Below, one piece after another: positions 42,089-50,600 of a stretch of 64,000 bases of DNA; within the stretch, counting starts at the first letter, position 1, and every line of letters starts with the position of its first letter. Origin of the DNA: Mucilaginibacter kameinonensis. Its GTDB lineage: Bacteria; Bacteroidota; Bacteroidia; Sphingobacteriales; Sphingobacteriaceae. A model generated the notes under the pieces. The model was not told the origin of the DNA and made no database searches. It saw only the letters and a program-made list of their open reading frames with translations. The stretch covers positions 186,001-250,000 of the forward strand of contig NZ_RCWZ01000005.1 in NCBI RefSeq assembly GCF_003675385.1, in the 5' to 3' direction. The position numbers and the translations under genes were made by a program.

Positions 42089-44296
42089 TTACACCTGTGT
42101 TCCTTCTTCCACTGGGGTATACTTTGCAAAGCTGGTAAGCAGTTTCCTTACCTCAGTTGGATTGCGCAGATAAAATTTTGCTGCCGACAGATTGCTCCCT
42201 ACTTTAATGGTAATTGCACTTTCGGGCAGGGCTTTAAAGATATCTTCATCGGTATAATCATCGCCAAAAGCGATCACAAAATCGTAATCCTTACCTTCTG
42301 TAAGTGTTAAAGCAGCCTTACCTTTGTTGATATCCATATTCTTAACCTCCAGTACTTTATCCCCTGCTAAAAGCTGTAAGCCTTTATCGGCTGCAAGGTA
42401 TTTTAAGTTGTTCATGAGCTCATTGGCTCTTAACTCTCCCAATCCGGCCTGGGCCTTACGGTAATGCCAAACCAACGAATATGTTTTCTCTTCAATAAAT
42501 GAGCCTGGTGTACGGTCGACATAGGTTTCCAGTATAGGATAAATATCATGCTTCCACTGGTCGCTAAGCCCCCCTATTTTATGCCATGAAGTACCTTGTT
42601 GTTTGAACCAGGATCCATGCTCGGCAATGAGGTAGATATCATTGTTTTTAAACCAATCGTCGAGGTTTTCGTGCTTACGGCCGCTAATCAAAACTAATTG
42701 GTTTGCAGGATCTTCCGAAAGTTTATTAATGATGTTATATAATTCCCTATCCGGACTGGCCTGGTCGATATTCGATTTGAAATTCACCAGCGTGCCATCA
42801 TAATCTAAAAAGATGATGCGCTTTTTAGTTTTGATATAGCGGTTAATAATGCTTTGTTCGGTAGTGTTGCTTACGTGCCTGGCTTGCATGGAACGCTGCA
42901 TCAATTTTACCTCTTTTAGCTTGTCCATAAAAATCTTAACCCAGTGCGATGTGTTAAATTTAGCAACAAGCTGCCTCATGGGGATCATGCGGCGGCGCTG
43001 CTCTTCAAGCGGCATATTGATGGCCTGTAAAATGGCACGACAAACCTCGCCGGTATTATTAGGGTTTACAATTATGGCATCGATGAGCTCTTTAGATGAT
43101 CCTGCCATCTCGCTCATAATCAATACACCATCATTGTTTATTCTGCTGGCTACATACTCCTTACTCACCAGGTTCATACCATCGCGCATTGGGGTAACCA
43201 GGCAAACATCGGCCGAATAATAGAGCGCCGATAGAGTCTCAATCGGGAACGAGCGATAGTAATAATGGATCGGGCTCCAATCCATGGTTCGGTATAAGGC
43301 GTTGATCTTGCCTACTTTTTTATCAATCTCATCTCGAAGATGCGCGTACTGAGGCACAGTATCCCTCGACGGAACTACGATCATGTAAAGTGTAATGTGT
43401 TCAATACATTCCGGGCATTGCTCAAGCAATAGTTCAAACGCTTCAAGGCGCTGCAAAATTCCCTTGCTGTAGTCAAGCCTGTCTATGGAGAGAATCAGCT
43501 TCTTGTTTTGAAAATTTTCTTTAATTAAATCAATTTGCTCCTTTACCTCGTCTTGTAAAGGCAATGATGAATATTTTTTTTCGTCGATGCCCATCGGGAA
43601 TGATTCAACAACGATTGAGCGCTCTCCATTGCTTATAATGTTAGAGTTAGATGATACCGGCAGCAAACGTGTGGCTGCTCCTAAAAAGTGGCGAACATCA
43701 TCAAAAGTGTGAAACCCGATCAGATCGGCTCCAAGCATACCTTCCAATAATTCCGCCCGCCATGGGATCAACCTAAACATTTCATTTGACGGGAAAGGAA
43801 TGTGCAGGAAAAAACCGATGGATACGTCCGGCATTTCCTGTCGTACAAGCTGCGGTAGCAGCAATAACTGATAGTCATGAACCCAAATCACATCGCCGGG
43901 CTCGGCAATCTTGAGGATCGCATCTCTGAACTTTTTATTTACAGCCTGGTAATATTCCCAATTTGATTGTTTGTAAGCTGCATAAGTTGAAGCGTAATAG
44001 TGAAAAACGGGCCACAAAACCTCGTTGCTAAAACCTTCATAATATTGGTTAATTTCTTCTTGGTCTAAGAAAACCGGAATTAAACTTAAATCTTTTAATT
44101 CGTTTGTAACCTGGTCTTTATCTTCCTGGTCGGCTATTTCTACGCCGGGCCAGCCAATCCACACATTATCGCCTTGTTTATATATTGAACCTAAACCGGT
44201 TGCTAAGCCTCCCTCGCTTGGTGATGAATGGTAAGCACCATCAGTTTTGGAAATTTTAACAGGTAAGCGGTTTGATACAATTATTGTTTTCGACAT
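42089..44296 (-). CDS. Bifunctional trehalose-6-phosphate synthase/phosphatase (OtsA-OtsB fusion)
   Basis: 735 residues. The N-terminal ~465 residues are a GT20 trehalose-6-phosphate synthase: SNRLPVKISKTD, GGLATGL, WVHDYQLLLLPQLVRQ, GFHTFDD, the nucleotide-binding SIDRLDYSKGI and TPMRDGMNLVSKEYVA. The C-terminal part, from about residue 490, is a HAD-type trehalose phosphatase with IIFLDYDGTLVNFKS and FGDDYTDEDIF. Together they convert UDP- or ADP-glucose plus glucose-6-phosphate to trehalose. Fused enzymes of this order are known in Bacteroidota. It converges with the GH15 gene. Confidence 0.97.
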   Translation of the reverse strand: MSKTIIVSNRLPVKISKTDGAYHSSPSEGGLATGLGSIYKQGDNVWIGWPGVEIADQEDKDQVTNELKDLSLIPVFLDQEEINQYYEGFSNEVLWPVFHYYASTYAAYKQSNWEYYQAVNKKFRDAILKIAEPGDVIWVHDYQLLLLPQLVRQEMPDVSIGFFLHIPFPSNEMFRLIPWRAELLEGMLGADLIGFHTFDDVRHFLGAATRLLPVSSNSNIISNGERSIVVESFPMGIDEKKYSSLPLQDEVKEQIDLIKENFQNKKLILSIDRLDYSKGILQRLEAFELLLEQCPECIEHITLYMIVVPSRDTVPQYAHLRDEIDKKVGKINALYRTMDWSPIHYYYRSFPIETLSALYYSADVCLVTPMRDGMNLVSKEYVASRINNDGVLIMSEMAGSSKELIDAIIVNPNNTGEVCRAILQAINMPLEEQRRRMIPMRQLVAKFNTSHWVKIFMDKLKEVKLMQRSMQARHVSNTTEQSIINRYIKTKKRIIFLDYDGTLVNFKSNIDQASPDRELYNIINKLSEDPANQLVLISGRKHENLDDWFKNNDIYLIAEHGSWFKQQGTSWHKIGGLSDQWKHDIYPILETYVDRTPGSFIEEKTYSLVWHYRKAQAGLGELRANELMNNLKYLAADKGLQLLAGDKVLEVKNMDINKGKAALTLTEGKDYDFVIAFGDDYTDEDIFKALPESAITIKVGSNLSAAKFYLRNPTEVRKLLTSFAKYTPVEEGTQV

Positions 44297-44394
44297 ACTA
44301 ATAAATATTAATTAATATTTAAAAGTCGAAAACAGCGTTTTTGTTTTAAAAAATGGCGTTTTTGCATGTAAAAATGTGGTTTTTTGACATAAAA

Positions 44395-44423
44395 AAAGCC
44401 GTCCTGATATTTAGGACGGCTTT
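44395..44423 (-). terminator. Terminator after the 158-aa exported protein gene
   Basis: AAAGCCGTCCT (44395-44405) pairs perfectly with AGGACGGCTTT (44413-44423) around a 7-nt loop; the A-run on its left gives a T-run on the minus strand. It is 22 bp beyond the stop codon. Confidence 0.92.
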
Positions 44424-44444
44424 CAATTGTTATAATTTTCGGAA

Positions 44445-44921
44445 TTATTTCACTTGTTGGAAAAACTCGATGTTAGCTTGTTGAGTGATCCTTACCAAAA
44501 CTTCGTGTTTGTCGTTTTTCAAGTCAACAAAGTATGAAGTTGGCTCGATAGCGTCATTGATTGAAGTGTTAGCCTGGTAAACGATAACTTCACCTACTTC
44601 GTAACCTTTGTATTCGTTGTTGATTTGTTTAAGGGCTTTAGCTGGGATAGCTTTGTTGTCAACACGTTGAGTTGTACCTAAAAATTCACCTTGTAAGTTG
44701 TAGAAAGCAGTTTTTTGAACGCCATCAACAGTGAAAGTAGCTTTTTGTACGTTTTTAGTTACAGTCCAGTTAACGTTGGTAGCTTCAGCGAAATCAGCAG
44801 TAAAGCCGTGTAAAGCGATGTAAGAAACGTTTGTACCACCGTCATATTTTTTGCCACCATCGGCGAAAGCGTTAACGGTAAATAAGGCTGCAGTTGCTAT
44901 TGTTAAAAATATCTTTTTCAT
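44445..44921 (-). CDS. Exported beta-rich hypothetical protein (PepSY/BLIP-like)
   Basis: 158 residues with a signal peptide (KKIFLTIATAALFTVNAFA). The mature protein has the pattern of small periplasmic PepSY- or DUF2874-like proteins in Bacteroidota: FTADFAEATNVNWTVTKNVQ, KATFTVDGVQKTAFYNLQGE, then KALKQINNEYKGYEVGEVIV and YFVDLKNDKHEVLVRI. It has no catalytic motif. It is monocistronic with its own terminator. High lysine and regular codons suggest good expression, but that is inference. Confidence 0.78.
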   Translation of the reverse strand: MKKIFLTIATAALFTVNAFADGGKKYDGGTNVSYIALHGFTADFAEATNVNWTVTKNVQKATFTVDGVQKTAFYNLQGEFLGTTQRVDNKAIPAKALKQINNEYKGYEVGEVIVYQANTSINDAIEPTSYFVDLKNDKHEVLVRITQQANIEFFQQVK

Positions 44922-45081
44922 GTTCGTTTAAATTTTAAATCCTGCAACAAAAATACAGTAGACTTATCAATATTTAAAATTTTCTGAAACTTTTATGAAT
45001 ATTTAATAATTATAGCGTTTTATAGCCTCAAAATTTAAATTTTGTCAATGACCTTAGTGTATATTTTACAATATCTAAAAG

Positions 45082-45107
45082 AAAAAACGCCAAATAATGG
45101 CGTTTTT
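45082..45107 (-). terminator. Terminator after the SDR gene
   Basis: AAAAACGCC (45083-45091) pairs with GGCGTTTTT (45099-45107); on the minus strand the stem ends in a T-run. It is about 40 bp after the SDR stop. Confidence 0.85.
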
Positions 45108-45146
45108 GATTTGCTAAACCGATTTATGTTGTCATTGAAATGTCAT

Positions 45147-45959
45147 TTAGCCATTATCTGCGAATCCAGGGTATAAAGTCATGCCTCCATCTGCAAAAAT
45201 TGTTACCCCTGTAATGTAATCCGACTCGTCTGAAGCCAGCCAAACTGCCAGTTTTCCGATATCATTGGGTTGGCCAATCCGGTTGTAAGGAATGAGTGTC
45301 AATAGTTTATCCAGTGCTTCGGGGGTATCCCAGGCTTCCTTATTAATAGGTGTTTGAATAGCACCTGGCCCAATGCCGTTGACCCTGATCTTATGCGGGG
45401 CAAGTTCCTGGGCTATACTTTTCATAAACATCATGATGCCGCCTTTGCTGGCTGCATAGTTTACATGCCCTGCCCATGGGATAACTTCATGCACACTGCT
45501 CATACAAATGATCTTGCCGGCTGCTTTACTTCTCTCCTCAACAATTCCCCTTTTTATAAATTCTTTTGCTGCTTCCCGGGCGCAAAGGAATTGACCGGTT
45601 AGGTTTATACTGATCACTTTATTCCAGTCATCAAGTGTCATGTCAACAAATTTGGAGTCTTTTTGCAAGCCGGCATTATTCACCAGGATATCGATGGTGC
45701 CATATTGCTTAAATATTTCGGCAAACATGGCCTTTACTTCATCCTCATGGCTCACATCGGCCTGAAATGCAAATGCTTCGCCGCCGGATGCTTTGATCTG
45801 GCTGACTACATCATCAGCCGCGGTCTTGTTATGCGCATAATTGATCAGCAATTTGGCGCCTGCTTCGGCCATGGCCAATGCAACGCCTTTGCCAATGCCG
45901 CTATCTGCACCGGTTATTAAAGCTGCTTGTCCTTTTAATAGTTGGGGGTTATTGCTCAT
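45147..45959 (-). CDS. Short-chain dehydrogenase (glucose 1-dehydrogenase-like)
   Basis: 270 residues. SDR motifs: ITGADSGIGKGVALAMAEAG, NNAG in ILVNNAGLQKDS, catalytic Ser in CMSSVHEVIPWAGH, YxxxK as YAASKGGIMMF, and the C-terminal GVTIFADGGMTLYPGF. Overall similarity is to bacterial glucose/ribitol dehydrogenases, but the substrate is not certain. The SSVHEVIPWAGHVNYAASKG stretch is typical of glucose 1-dehydrogenases. Monocistronic, with its own terminator; the upstream gap to mqnA holds a nested-palindrome repeat. Confidence 0.92.
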   Translation of the reverse strand: MSNNPQLLKGQAALITGADSGIGKGVALAMAEAGAKLLINYAHNKTAADDVVSQIKASGGEAFAFQADVSHEDEVKAMFAEIFKQYGTIDILVNNAGLQKDSKFVDMTLDDWNKVISINLTGQFLCAREAAKEFIKRGIVEERSKAAGKIICMSSVHEVIPWAGHVNYAASKGGIMMFMKSIAQELAPHKIRVNGIGPGAIQTPINKEAWDTPEALDKLLTLIPYNRIGQPNDIGKLAVWLASDESDYITGVTIFADGGMTLYPGFADNG

Positions 45960-46016
45960 AGATAAACGTTTTTGCGTTTAATATAAGCAATTGAATTGAT
46001 GGGAAGATTGTTTTTG

Positions 46017-46106
46017 TCTGAACTGGGATTTATGTGATTAAAGGATTACACAATCAAACAATAATAGTCCTGTAATCCTAAAAATCCACCCAAATCCCGG
46101 TTCAGA
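46017..46106. repeat. 90-bp nested-palindrome repeat
   Basis: Outer arms TCTGAACTGGGATTT (46017-46031) and AAATCCCGGTTCAGA (46092-46106) match as inverted repeats at 14 of 15 positions; inner arms AGGATTACA (46042-46050) and TGTAATCCT (46071-46079) match perfectly. It fills the gap between the SDR start and the mqnA stop and resembles dispersed palindromes of this shape seen in Bacteroidota. Confidence 0.85.
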
Positions 46107-46108
46107 GA

Positions 46109-46852
46109 TTATAGCGCCTTTATATAATCATGAAACATGAACAAGGCTTTCTTTTTATCCTCGGTTAAATCATAATCTATTTTAACCATCAGGTAATCAA
46201 CCAGGTCAAAATCATCACGCATAGGTAACTCCTTAAACAGGTCTTCCCGGTGATCGAGTCCGTATTTAAGCGACGCGTTAAACTCGTCCATAAACTCTTG
46301 CGGGATAGGTTTGTTGGCAATCCAGGCAGCAAAAGTAAATGGCAAGCCGGTCATGTTTTGCCATTCTTCGGCAAGGTCATAAACGTATTTATACTGTTGC
46401 TTTTTGCCGAAGGTGCGGTCGCCTATTTGTACAAAGGCAGTATGCTCCTCTGCTGATTGGGCATAGTCTGATGCACTTATAACCTGATCCGGATTTACTC
46501 GCCAGTGGTTTTTCATAAGCACACGGGCCAGATTATTTGATGAGCGCGATTGCGGATCAAGCTGGATGGTTTTTACATCCTTAATATCACAATTACTAAA
46601 AATAAAAACCGAGTTAACGGCACCTACCGCGCCAATGCAATAATCAGAAACAATTTCCCATTGTGGCAGGCTTAAGGCAGCTGCAACGGGGATAAGACCG
46701 ATATCAACTACATCGTCGATAAGTTTTTGAGCACAATCTGAAGGGATATCAAGGCTCAGGTCAATTTTATTAATGATGTCGGTATGTTGAATGCCGTATA
46801 AAAAGGGTTTGGTGTTAGTGTAGCTTACCGCTGATATTCTGATCTTGTTCAC
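46109..46852 (-). CDS. mqnA: Chorismate dehydratase, futalosine menaquinone pathway
   Basis: 247 residues from a GTG start at 46852 (GTG AAC AAG ATC, giving MNKIRISAVSYTNTKPF). MqnA dehydrates chorismate to 3-enolpyruvylbenzoate, the first step of the futalosine route to menaquinone. The periplasmic-binding-like fold motifs are present: AVSYTNTKPFLYG, LIDDVVDIGLIPVAAAL, CIGAVGAVNSVFIFS, LDPQSRSSNNLARVLM and QIGDRTFG. The histidine phosphatase gene is 7 nt upstream and mqnE about 0.7 kb upstream, all on the same strand, so they probably form one operon. Confidence 0.95.
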   Translation of the reverse strand: MNKIRISAVSYTNTKPFLYGIQHTDIINKIDLSLDIPSDCAQKLIDDVVDIGLIPVAAALSLPQWEIVSDYCIGAVGAVNSVFIFSNCDIKDVKTIQLDPQSRSSNNLARVLMKNHWRVNPDQVISASDYAQSAEEHTAFVQIGDRTFGKKQQYKYVYDLAEEWQNMTGLPFTFAAWIANKPIPQEFMDEFNASLKYGLDHREDLFKELPMRDDFDLVDYLMVKIDYDLTEDKKKALFMFHDYIKAL

Positions 46853-46859
46853 AAATGCG

Positions 46860-47492
46860 CTATTTCTGTTCTTCGGAATTTTTTAGATGTTCGGCGTTAT
46901 TGAAATCCGCGATCTCAAATTTTTCGCCATCATAGTTTACCTTATATAATACCAGGTTTTGATGTGGGAAGCTATCCATTTCAGATAAAGGTTTACCGGT
47001 GAGGATGCAAAGCAACAGGCGTAAAGCACGGCCATGCATACAAATCAGCACATTTCTTTCTTCGGGATGGCTCATGATCACCTTTAGCGCTTCTCGCTGA
47101 CGAACCTCAACCTCCCGCGGACTTTCGCCTCCTTCAAACTTGCTATCCAGCTTGCCATCCAGCCAATCCCGCATAATTTGCAGAAAGGCCGCTTTATTAT
47201 CAGCTGTAGGTGCTTGTCCTTCATGAACGCCCCAGGCCAGCTCATCCAAACCCGAAAGTTTTTCATAAGGGAGCCCGAGGTCAATAAAAGGCTGGACGCT
47301 TTGTTGCGTACGCTTTAATGCCGATATATAGATCTTATCAAACGGAACGTTTTTATAAGCTTCATAAAACTGGCAGGCCTGTTTGCGGCCTTCGTTATTT
47401 AAATCGGTATCAACTCCGCGGCCTTGAATAATGCCAAGTTTATTAAACTCAGTTTGGCCGTGGCGTACTATATATAAGGTTTTTTGTGCCAT
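46860..47492 (-). CDS. Histidine phosphatase family protein (phosphoglycerate-mutase-like)
   Basis: 210 residues. The catalytic RHG motif is in LYIVRHGQTEFNKLGIIQGR with the second His late in LICMHGRALRLLLCIL, and the conserved Arg/Glu are in ALKRTQQSVQPF and LDELAWGVHEGQ. It is a cytoplasmic phosphatase or mutase with unknown substrate. It sits between mqnE and mqnA; in several Bacteroidota such a gene accompanies menaquinone genes, but a pathway role is not shown. Its start is 89 bp downstream of the mqnE stop, in a repeat-bearing gap. Confidence 0.92.
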   Translation of the reverse strand: MAQKTLYIVRHGQTEFNKLGIIQGRGVDTDLNNEGRKQACQFYEAYKNVPFDKIYISALKRTQQSVQPFIDLGLPYEKLSGLDELAWGVHEGQAPTADNKAAFLQIMRDWLDGKLDSKFEGGESPREVEVRQREALKVIMSHPEERNVLICMHGRALRLLLCILTGKPLSEMDSFPHQNLVLYKVNYDGEKFEIADFNNAEHLKNSEEQK

Positions 47493-47505
47493 TTTCTTGA
47501 GCCCA

Positions 47506-47570
47506 AAGGCTTAAAGCTTTTTTGCTTTATCTATGCTATATTTATTGTTTTGCTTTCAGCTTTAAGCCTT
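47506..47570. repeat. Inverted repeat between mqnE and the histidine phosphatase gene
   Basis: AAGGCTTAAAGC (47506-47517) is exactly inverted at 47559-47570 (GCTTTAAGCCTT), with further related GGCTTTCAGC and GCTTTCAGC units beside it. The loop is AT-rich. It lies inside the probable mqnE-mqnA operon and could form a processing hairpin or be a dispersed repeat. Confidence 0.7.
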
Positions 47571-47581
47571 CGGCTTTCAGC

Positions 47582-48778
47582 TTAATTAATAACCGGTAAC
47601 TTGTAATACTGTGGTTTCGGTTCGTCGCCAAACACAAAGTCTGTATAATCAGTCACTACATTATATAATGTATCACGTTCAATTGGCTGACGACCAACAT
47701 GTTTAATTAACTCTACCACTTGTTTGGTGCTCATGCCCGGGTGCTGTTCTTCTGCACCAGCCATCGAGTAGATTTTGGTTGTATCATCCAATGTGCCATC
47801 AATATCATCAACACCAAAGTTAAGCGAAAGCTGCGCGGTTGTACGGCTGATCATCGCCCAATAAGCTTTAATGTGATCGAAATTGTCAAGGTAGATACGT
47901 GCTACAGCGTAGTTGCGCAAATCCTCAATCACAGAAACCTCCGGTACATGCGACATTTGGTTGTCTTTATTCCTGAATTTAAGCGGAATAAATGTCTGGA
48001 AACCTCCTGTTTTGTCCTGTAACTGGCGCAGGCGCTCCATATGGTCAACACGGTGCTTATATTCTTCAATATGGCCGTAGAGCATGGTGGCGTTTGAACG
48101 ACCGCCCAACTTATGCCATTCTTCATGAATAGCCAGCCACTGATCGGCAGTACATTTATCTTTCGAGATCTGGTCCCTGATTTCCGGGTCAAAGATCTCG
48201 GCGCCGCCGCCAGGGATAGAATCCAGGCCGGCTTCCTGCATCAGGCGCATGCCTGTAGCATAATCAATTTTGGCTTTTTTGAAAATGTAATGGTATTCAA
48301 CCGGGGTAAGTGCTTTAATATGCAGTTCCGGCCTATGGGCCCGGATCCGGGCAAAAAGCTCCTGGTAAAAAGGTACATCATATTGCGGCAATACACCACC
48401 AACAATGTGTACCTCGGTAACCGGTTCGCCGTCATATTTGGCAACCATATTAAACATTTCGTCCATGGTGTACTCCCAGCCTTCTGACTTTTGTTTCAGT
48501 AAGCGCGAGTATGAACAAAATTTGCAGTCGTAAACACAAAGATTGGTTGGCTCAATATGAAAGTTACGATTGAAATAAGTTTTATCGCCGTGGCGCTCCT
48601 CGCGGATGTAATTGGCTAAAGTGCCAAGATATCCAAGCTCGCCCTGCTCATAAAGCAAAACGCCTTCATCAAATGTGATGCGTTGTTTATTTAGTACCTT
48701 TTGGGCAATGTGCTTTAAGTCAGCAGATAAATTCGGATCCTGGAGCAATACCTGTAAATTATCTGAATTATGCATCAT
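47582..48778 (-). CDS. mqnE: Aminofutalosine synthase (radical SAM), futalosine menaquinone pathway
   Basis: 398 residues from the ATG at 48778 (MMHNSDNLQ; 48775 equally possible). An in-frame ATG at 48811 would lie upstream of the likely transcription start. The radical-SAM CxxxCxxC is in CVYDCKFCSYSR. Family blocks VHIVGGVLPQYDVPFY, IKALTPVEYHYIFKKAK, GLDSIPGGGAEIFDPEIR, NATMLYGHIE, GFQTFIPLKFRNKDN and GVDDIDGTLDDT match MqnE rather than MqnC (which makes the later cyclised product). It joins 3-enolpyruvylbenzoate to an adenosine-derived radical. It heads the mqnE-phosphatase-mqnA gene set. Confidence 0.92.
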   Translation of the reverse strand: MMHNSDNLQVLLQDPNLSADLKHIAQKVLNKQRITFDEGVLLYEQGELGYLGTLANYIREERHGDKTYFNRNFHIEPTNLCVYDCKFCSYSRLLKQKSEGWEYTMDEMFNMVAKYDGEPVTEVHIVGGVLPQYDVPFYQELFARIRAHRPELHIKALTPVEYHYIFKKAKIDYATGMRLMQEAGLDSIPGGGAEIFDPEIRDQISKDKCTADQWLAIHEEWHKLGGRSNATMLYGHIEEYKHRVDHMERLRQLQDKTGGFQTFIPLKFRNKDNQMSHVPEVSVIEDLRNYAVARIYLDNFDHIKAYWAMISRTTAQLSLNFGVDDIDGTLDDTTKIYSMAGAEEQHPGMSTKQVVELIKHVGRQPIERDTLYNVVTDYTDFVFGDEPKPQYYKLPVIN

Positions 48779-48790
48779 TATAAATTTGGC

Positions 48791-48798
48791 CAAATGTA
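48791..48798 (-). promoter_or_regulatory. -7 element TACATTTG upstream of mqnE
   Basis: On the minus strand an exact TAnnTTTG element (plus-strand CAAATGTA at 48791-48798) lies 12 nt before the ATG at 48778. It predicts a 5' leader of only about 7-10 nt and supports the 48778/48775 start over the longer one. No -33 element is evident. Confidence 0.5.
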
Positions 48799-48867
48799 CA
48801 AAAAAGCACAAAAGTAATATGCGTTATGACACATATCGTCCAAATTTGATGGTAAATTACATTAAAG

Positions 48868-49386
48868 TTACAGAGCCTTGATCTCGCTTATGGAGATACC
48901 TATCGAACAATCATCCTGACATCCATTAGGTACATAACTGGCGCCTGATATCATCCCGTTATTGTTGCTTTCAAAGTAAATGGTGTTCTTTTTCTTATCA
49001 GCGGCAAGCCATTCGGTTTTGGCTTTTTGATAAATCTGGTCGAGCGTAAGTAAGGCGGCGCCTGAATTATGTTGCCCCAATGATGTTTTATCTTCCTGCC
49101 ACTGTTCCCTTATTTTTTTAGTGGGAGCGCTGTTAGGATTTTGCTCTAAAGTATATGATAGAAAATCTCTCCCTACCACCACGCCATTTTGCACAGTAAT
49201 TTTTGTTTCGGATCCATAACCGAATACAGACCCGGCATTGACTGTATAGCTGTATGAGTTTTTGCTTTCAGTTTTAAAGTTTTGCCATACCTTATAACTT
49301 TTGTCGTAAGCTGTTTCGTTAGCATCTTTTTTGCAGGCTGTAAAGCCGGTTATTGCAAGCAGGATCAGGATAAAGGTTCTTTTCAT
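48868..49386 (-). CDS. Lipoprotein of unknown function (DUF6174-like)
   Basis: 172 residues with a lipoprotein signal ending in GFTAC (Cys18). The mature part begins DKSYKVWQNFKTESKNSYSY and contains TVQNGVVVGRDFL and LTLDQIYQKAKTEWL, a layout like DUF6174 proteins. A C-terminal cysteine pair (NGCQDDCSIGISISEIKAL) may form a disulfide. Probably anchored in a periplasm-facing or outer-membrane leaflet. Divergent from the cystathionine gamma-synthase gene; no operon partners. Confidence 0.78.
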   Translation of the reverse strand: MKRTFILILLAITGFTACKKDANETAYDKSYKVWQNFKTESKNSYSYTVNAGSVFGYGSETKITVQNGVVVGRDFLSYTLEQNPNSAPTKKIREQWQEDKTSLGQHNSGAALLTLDQIYQKAKTEWLAADKKKNTIYFESNNNGMISGASYVPNGCQDDCSIGISISEIKAL

Positions 49387-49484
49387 GCGGATAGGTTTTA
49401 TAATCTATTCGGCTAAAAATGAAAAAACGCTACAGCTAATAACAAATATTCTTTTTTACTTTGGGCGATATCATATTTCGAACC

Positions 49485-50600
49485 ATGAAAACAGAGACTA
49501 TAGCTATACACGCCGGTAACCGTGTTGATGAAGCAACACGAGCAGTAATACAACCTATTATTATGTCAACCACGTTCGAGCGCGGCGAAGACGGTGGTTT
49601 CCCGGCAGGTTATATTTATAGTCGGTCAGCTAATCCTAACAGGCATGCGCTTGAGCATTTACTGGCTAAATTGGAAGGCGGCGTTGAGGCTGCTTCATTT
49701 TCGTCAGGCAACGCGGCCGGAATGTCCGTATTTCAATCACTTGCGCCGGGGACTCATATTATTGCTCCAGATGATATGTATCATGGCTTGCGTAATCAGC
49801 TTAAAAACCTGTTTGCAGGGATATTAACGTTCGATTTTATCGATGTAAACGATACGGAAGTATTGCAGCAATATATTAAACCCGAAACAGGCTTAATATG
49901 GATTGAAACCCCATCAAACCCACTGCTTAAGATAACTGATATAAAAAAGGTAGTAGCAATAGCCAAAGCAAAAGGCATTAAAGTTTTGTGCGATAATACT
50001 TTTGCGACGCCAATTTGCCAACGACCATTTGACTTGGGCGTAGATATTGTAATGCACTCAGCCACCAAATATTTCGGCGGCCACAGCGATTTAATGGGCG
50101 GAGCCTTAATTACGGGCGAAACAAATGATTGGTGGACAAAGATCCGTCAGGTACAGGAAATGGGGGGCGCTATCCCCTCGCCTATGGATTGTTATTACCT
50201 GGTACGTAGTATTAAAACCTTGCCGTACCGCGTAAAAGGTCACGTACAAAACGCACAACTATTAGCCCAATATCTTGAACAACATCCCAATGTTGAACAG
50301 GTAATGTATCCAGGCTTACCATCGCACCCACAGCATGATATAGCAAAAGATCAGATGCTGGCTTTTGGAGGCATGTTATCCTTTATTATTAAAGGCGATG
50401 AAAACGACACGCATAAGATCATTAATAAATTGAAGCTGTTTATAAAAGCTACCAGTCTTGGAGGCGTGGAAAGTTTAATAGAACACCGAGCCACCGTTGA
50501 AGGCCCCGATACCAAAACCCCACGCAACCTGCTCAGGGTTTCGGTTGGATTAGAGCATATTGATGATTTAATCGCTGATATGGAACAGGCTTTGGCTTAG
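49485..50600 (+). CDS. Cystathionine gamma-synthase/lyase-type PLP enzyme
   Basis: 371 residues from the ATG at 49485 (MKTETIAIHAGNRVDE). A TTG eight codons upstream is in frame but unlikely. Cys/Met-metabolism PLP-family motifs: STTFERGEDGGFPAGYIYSR, ALEHLLAKLEGG, WIETPSNPLLKITDI, the Schiff-base lysine in HSATKYFGGHSDLMGG, and SLGGVESLIEHRA followed by LLRVSVGLEHIDDLI. It either forms cystathionine or cleaves it; sequence alone does not separate MetB from MetC or Mgl. The metY operon starts about 1.2 kb further on. No riboswitch precedes this gene. Confidence 0.9.
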   Translation: MKTETIAIHAGNRVDEATRAVIQPIIMSTTFERGEDGGFPAGYIYSRSANPNRHALEHLLAKLEGGVEAASFSSGNAAGMSVFQSLAPGTHIIAPDDMYHGLRNQLKNLFAGILTFDFIDVNDTEVLQQYIKPETGLIWIETPSNPLLKITDIKKVVAIAKAKGIKVLCDNTFATPICQRPFDLGVDIVMHSATKYFGGHSDLMGGALITGETNDWWTKIRQVQEMGGAIPSPMDCYYLVRSIKTLPYRVKGHVQNAQLLAQYLEQHPNVEQVMYPGLPSHPQHDIAKDQMLAFGGMLSFIIKGDENDTHKIINKLKLFIKATSLGGVESLIEHRATVEGPDTKTPRNLLRVSVGLEHIDDLIADMEQALA

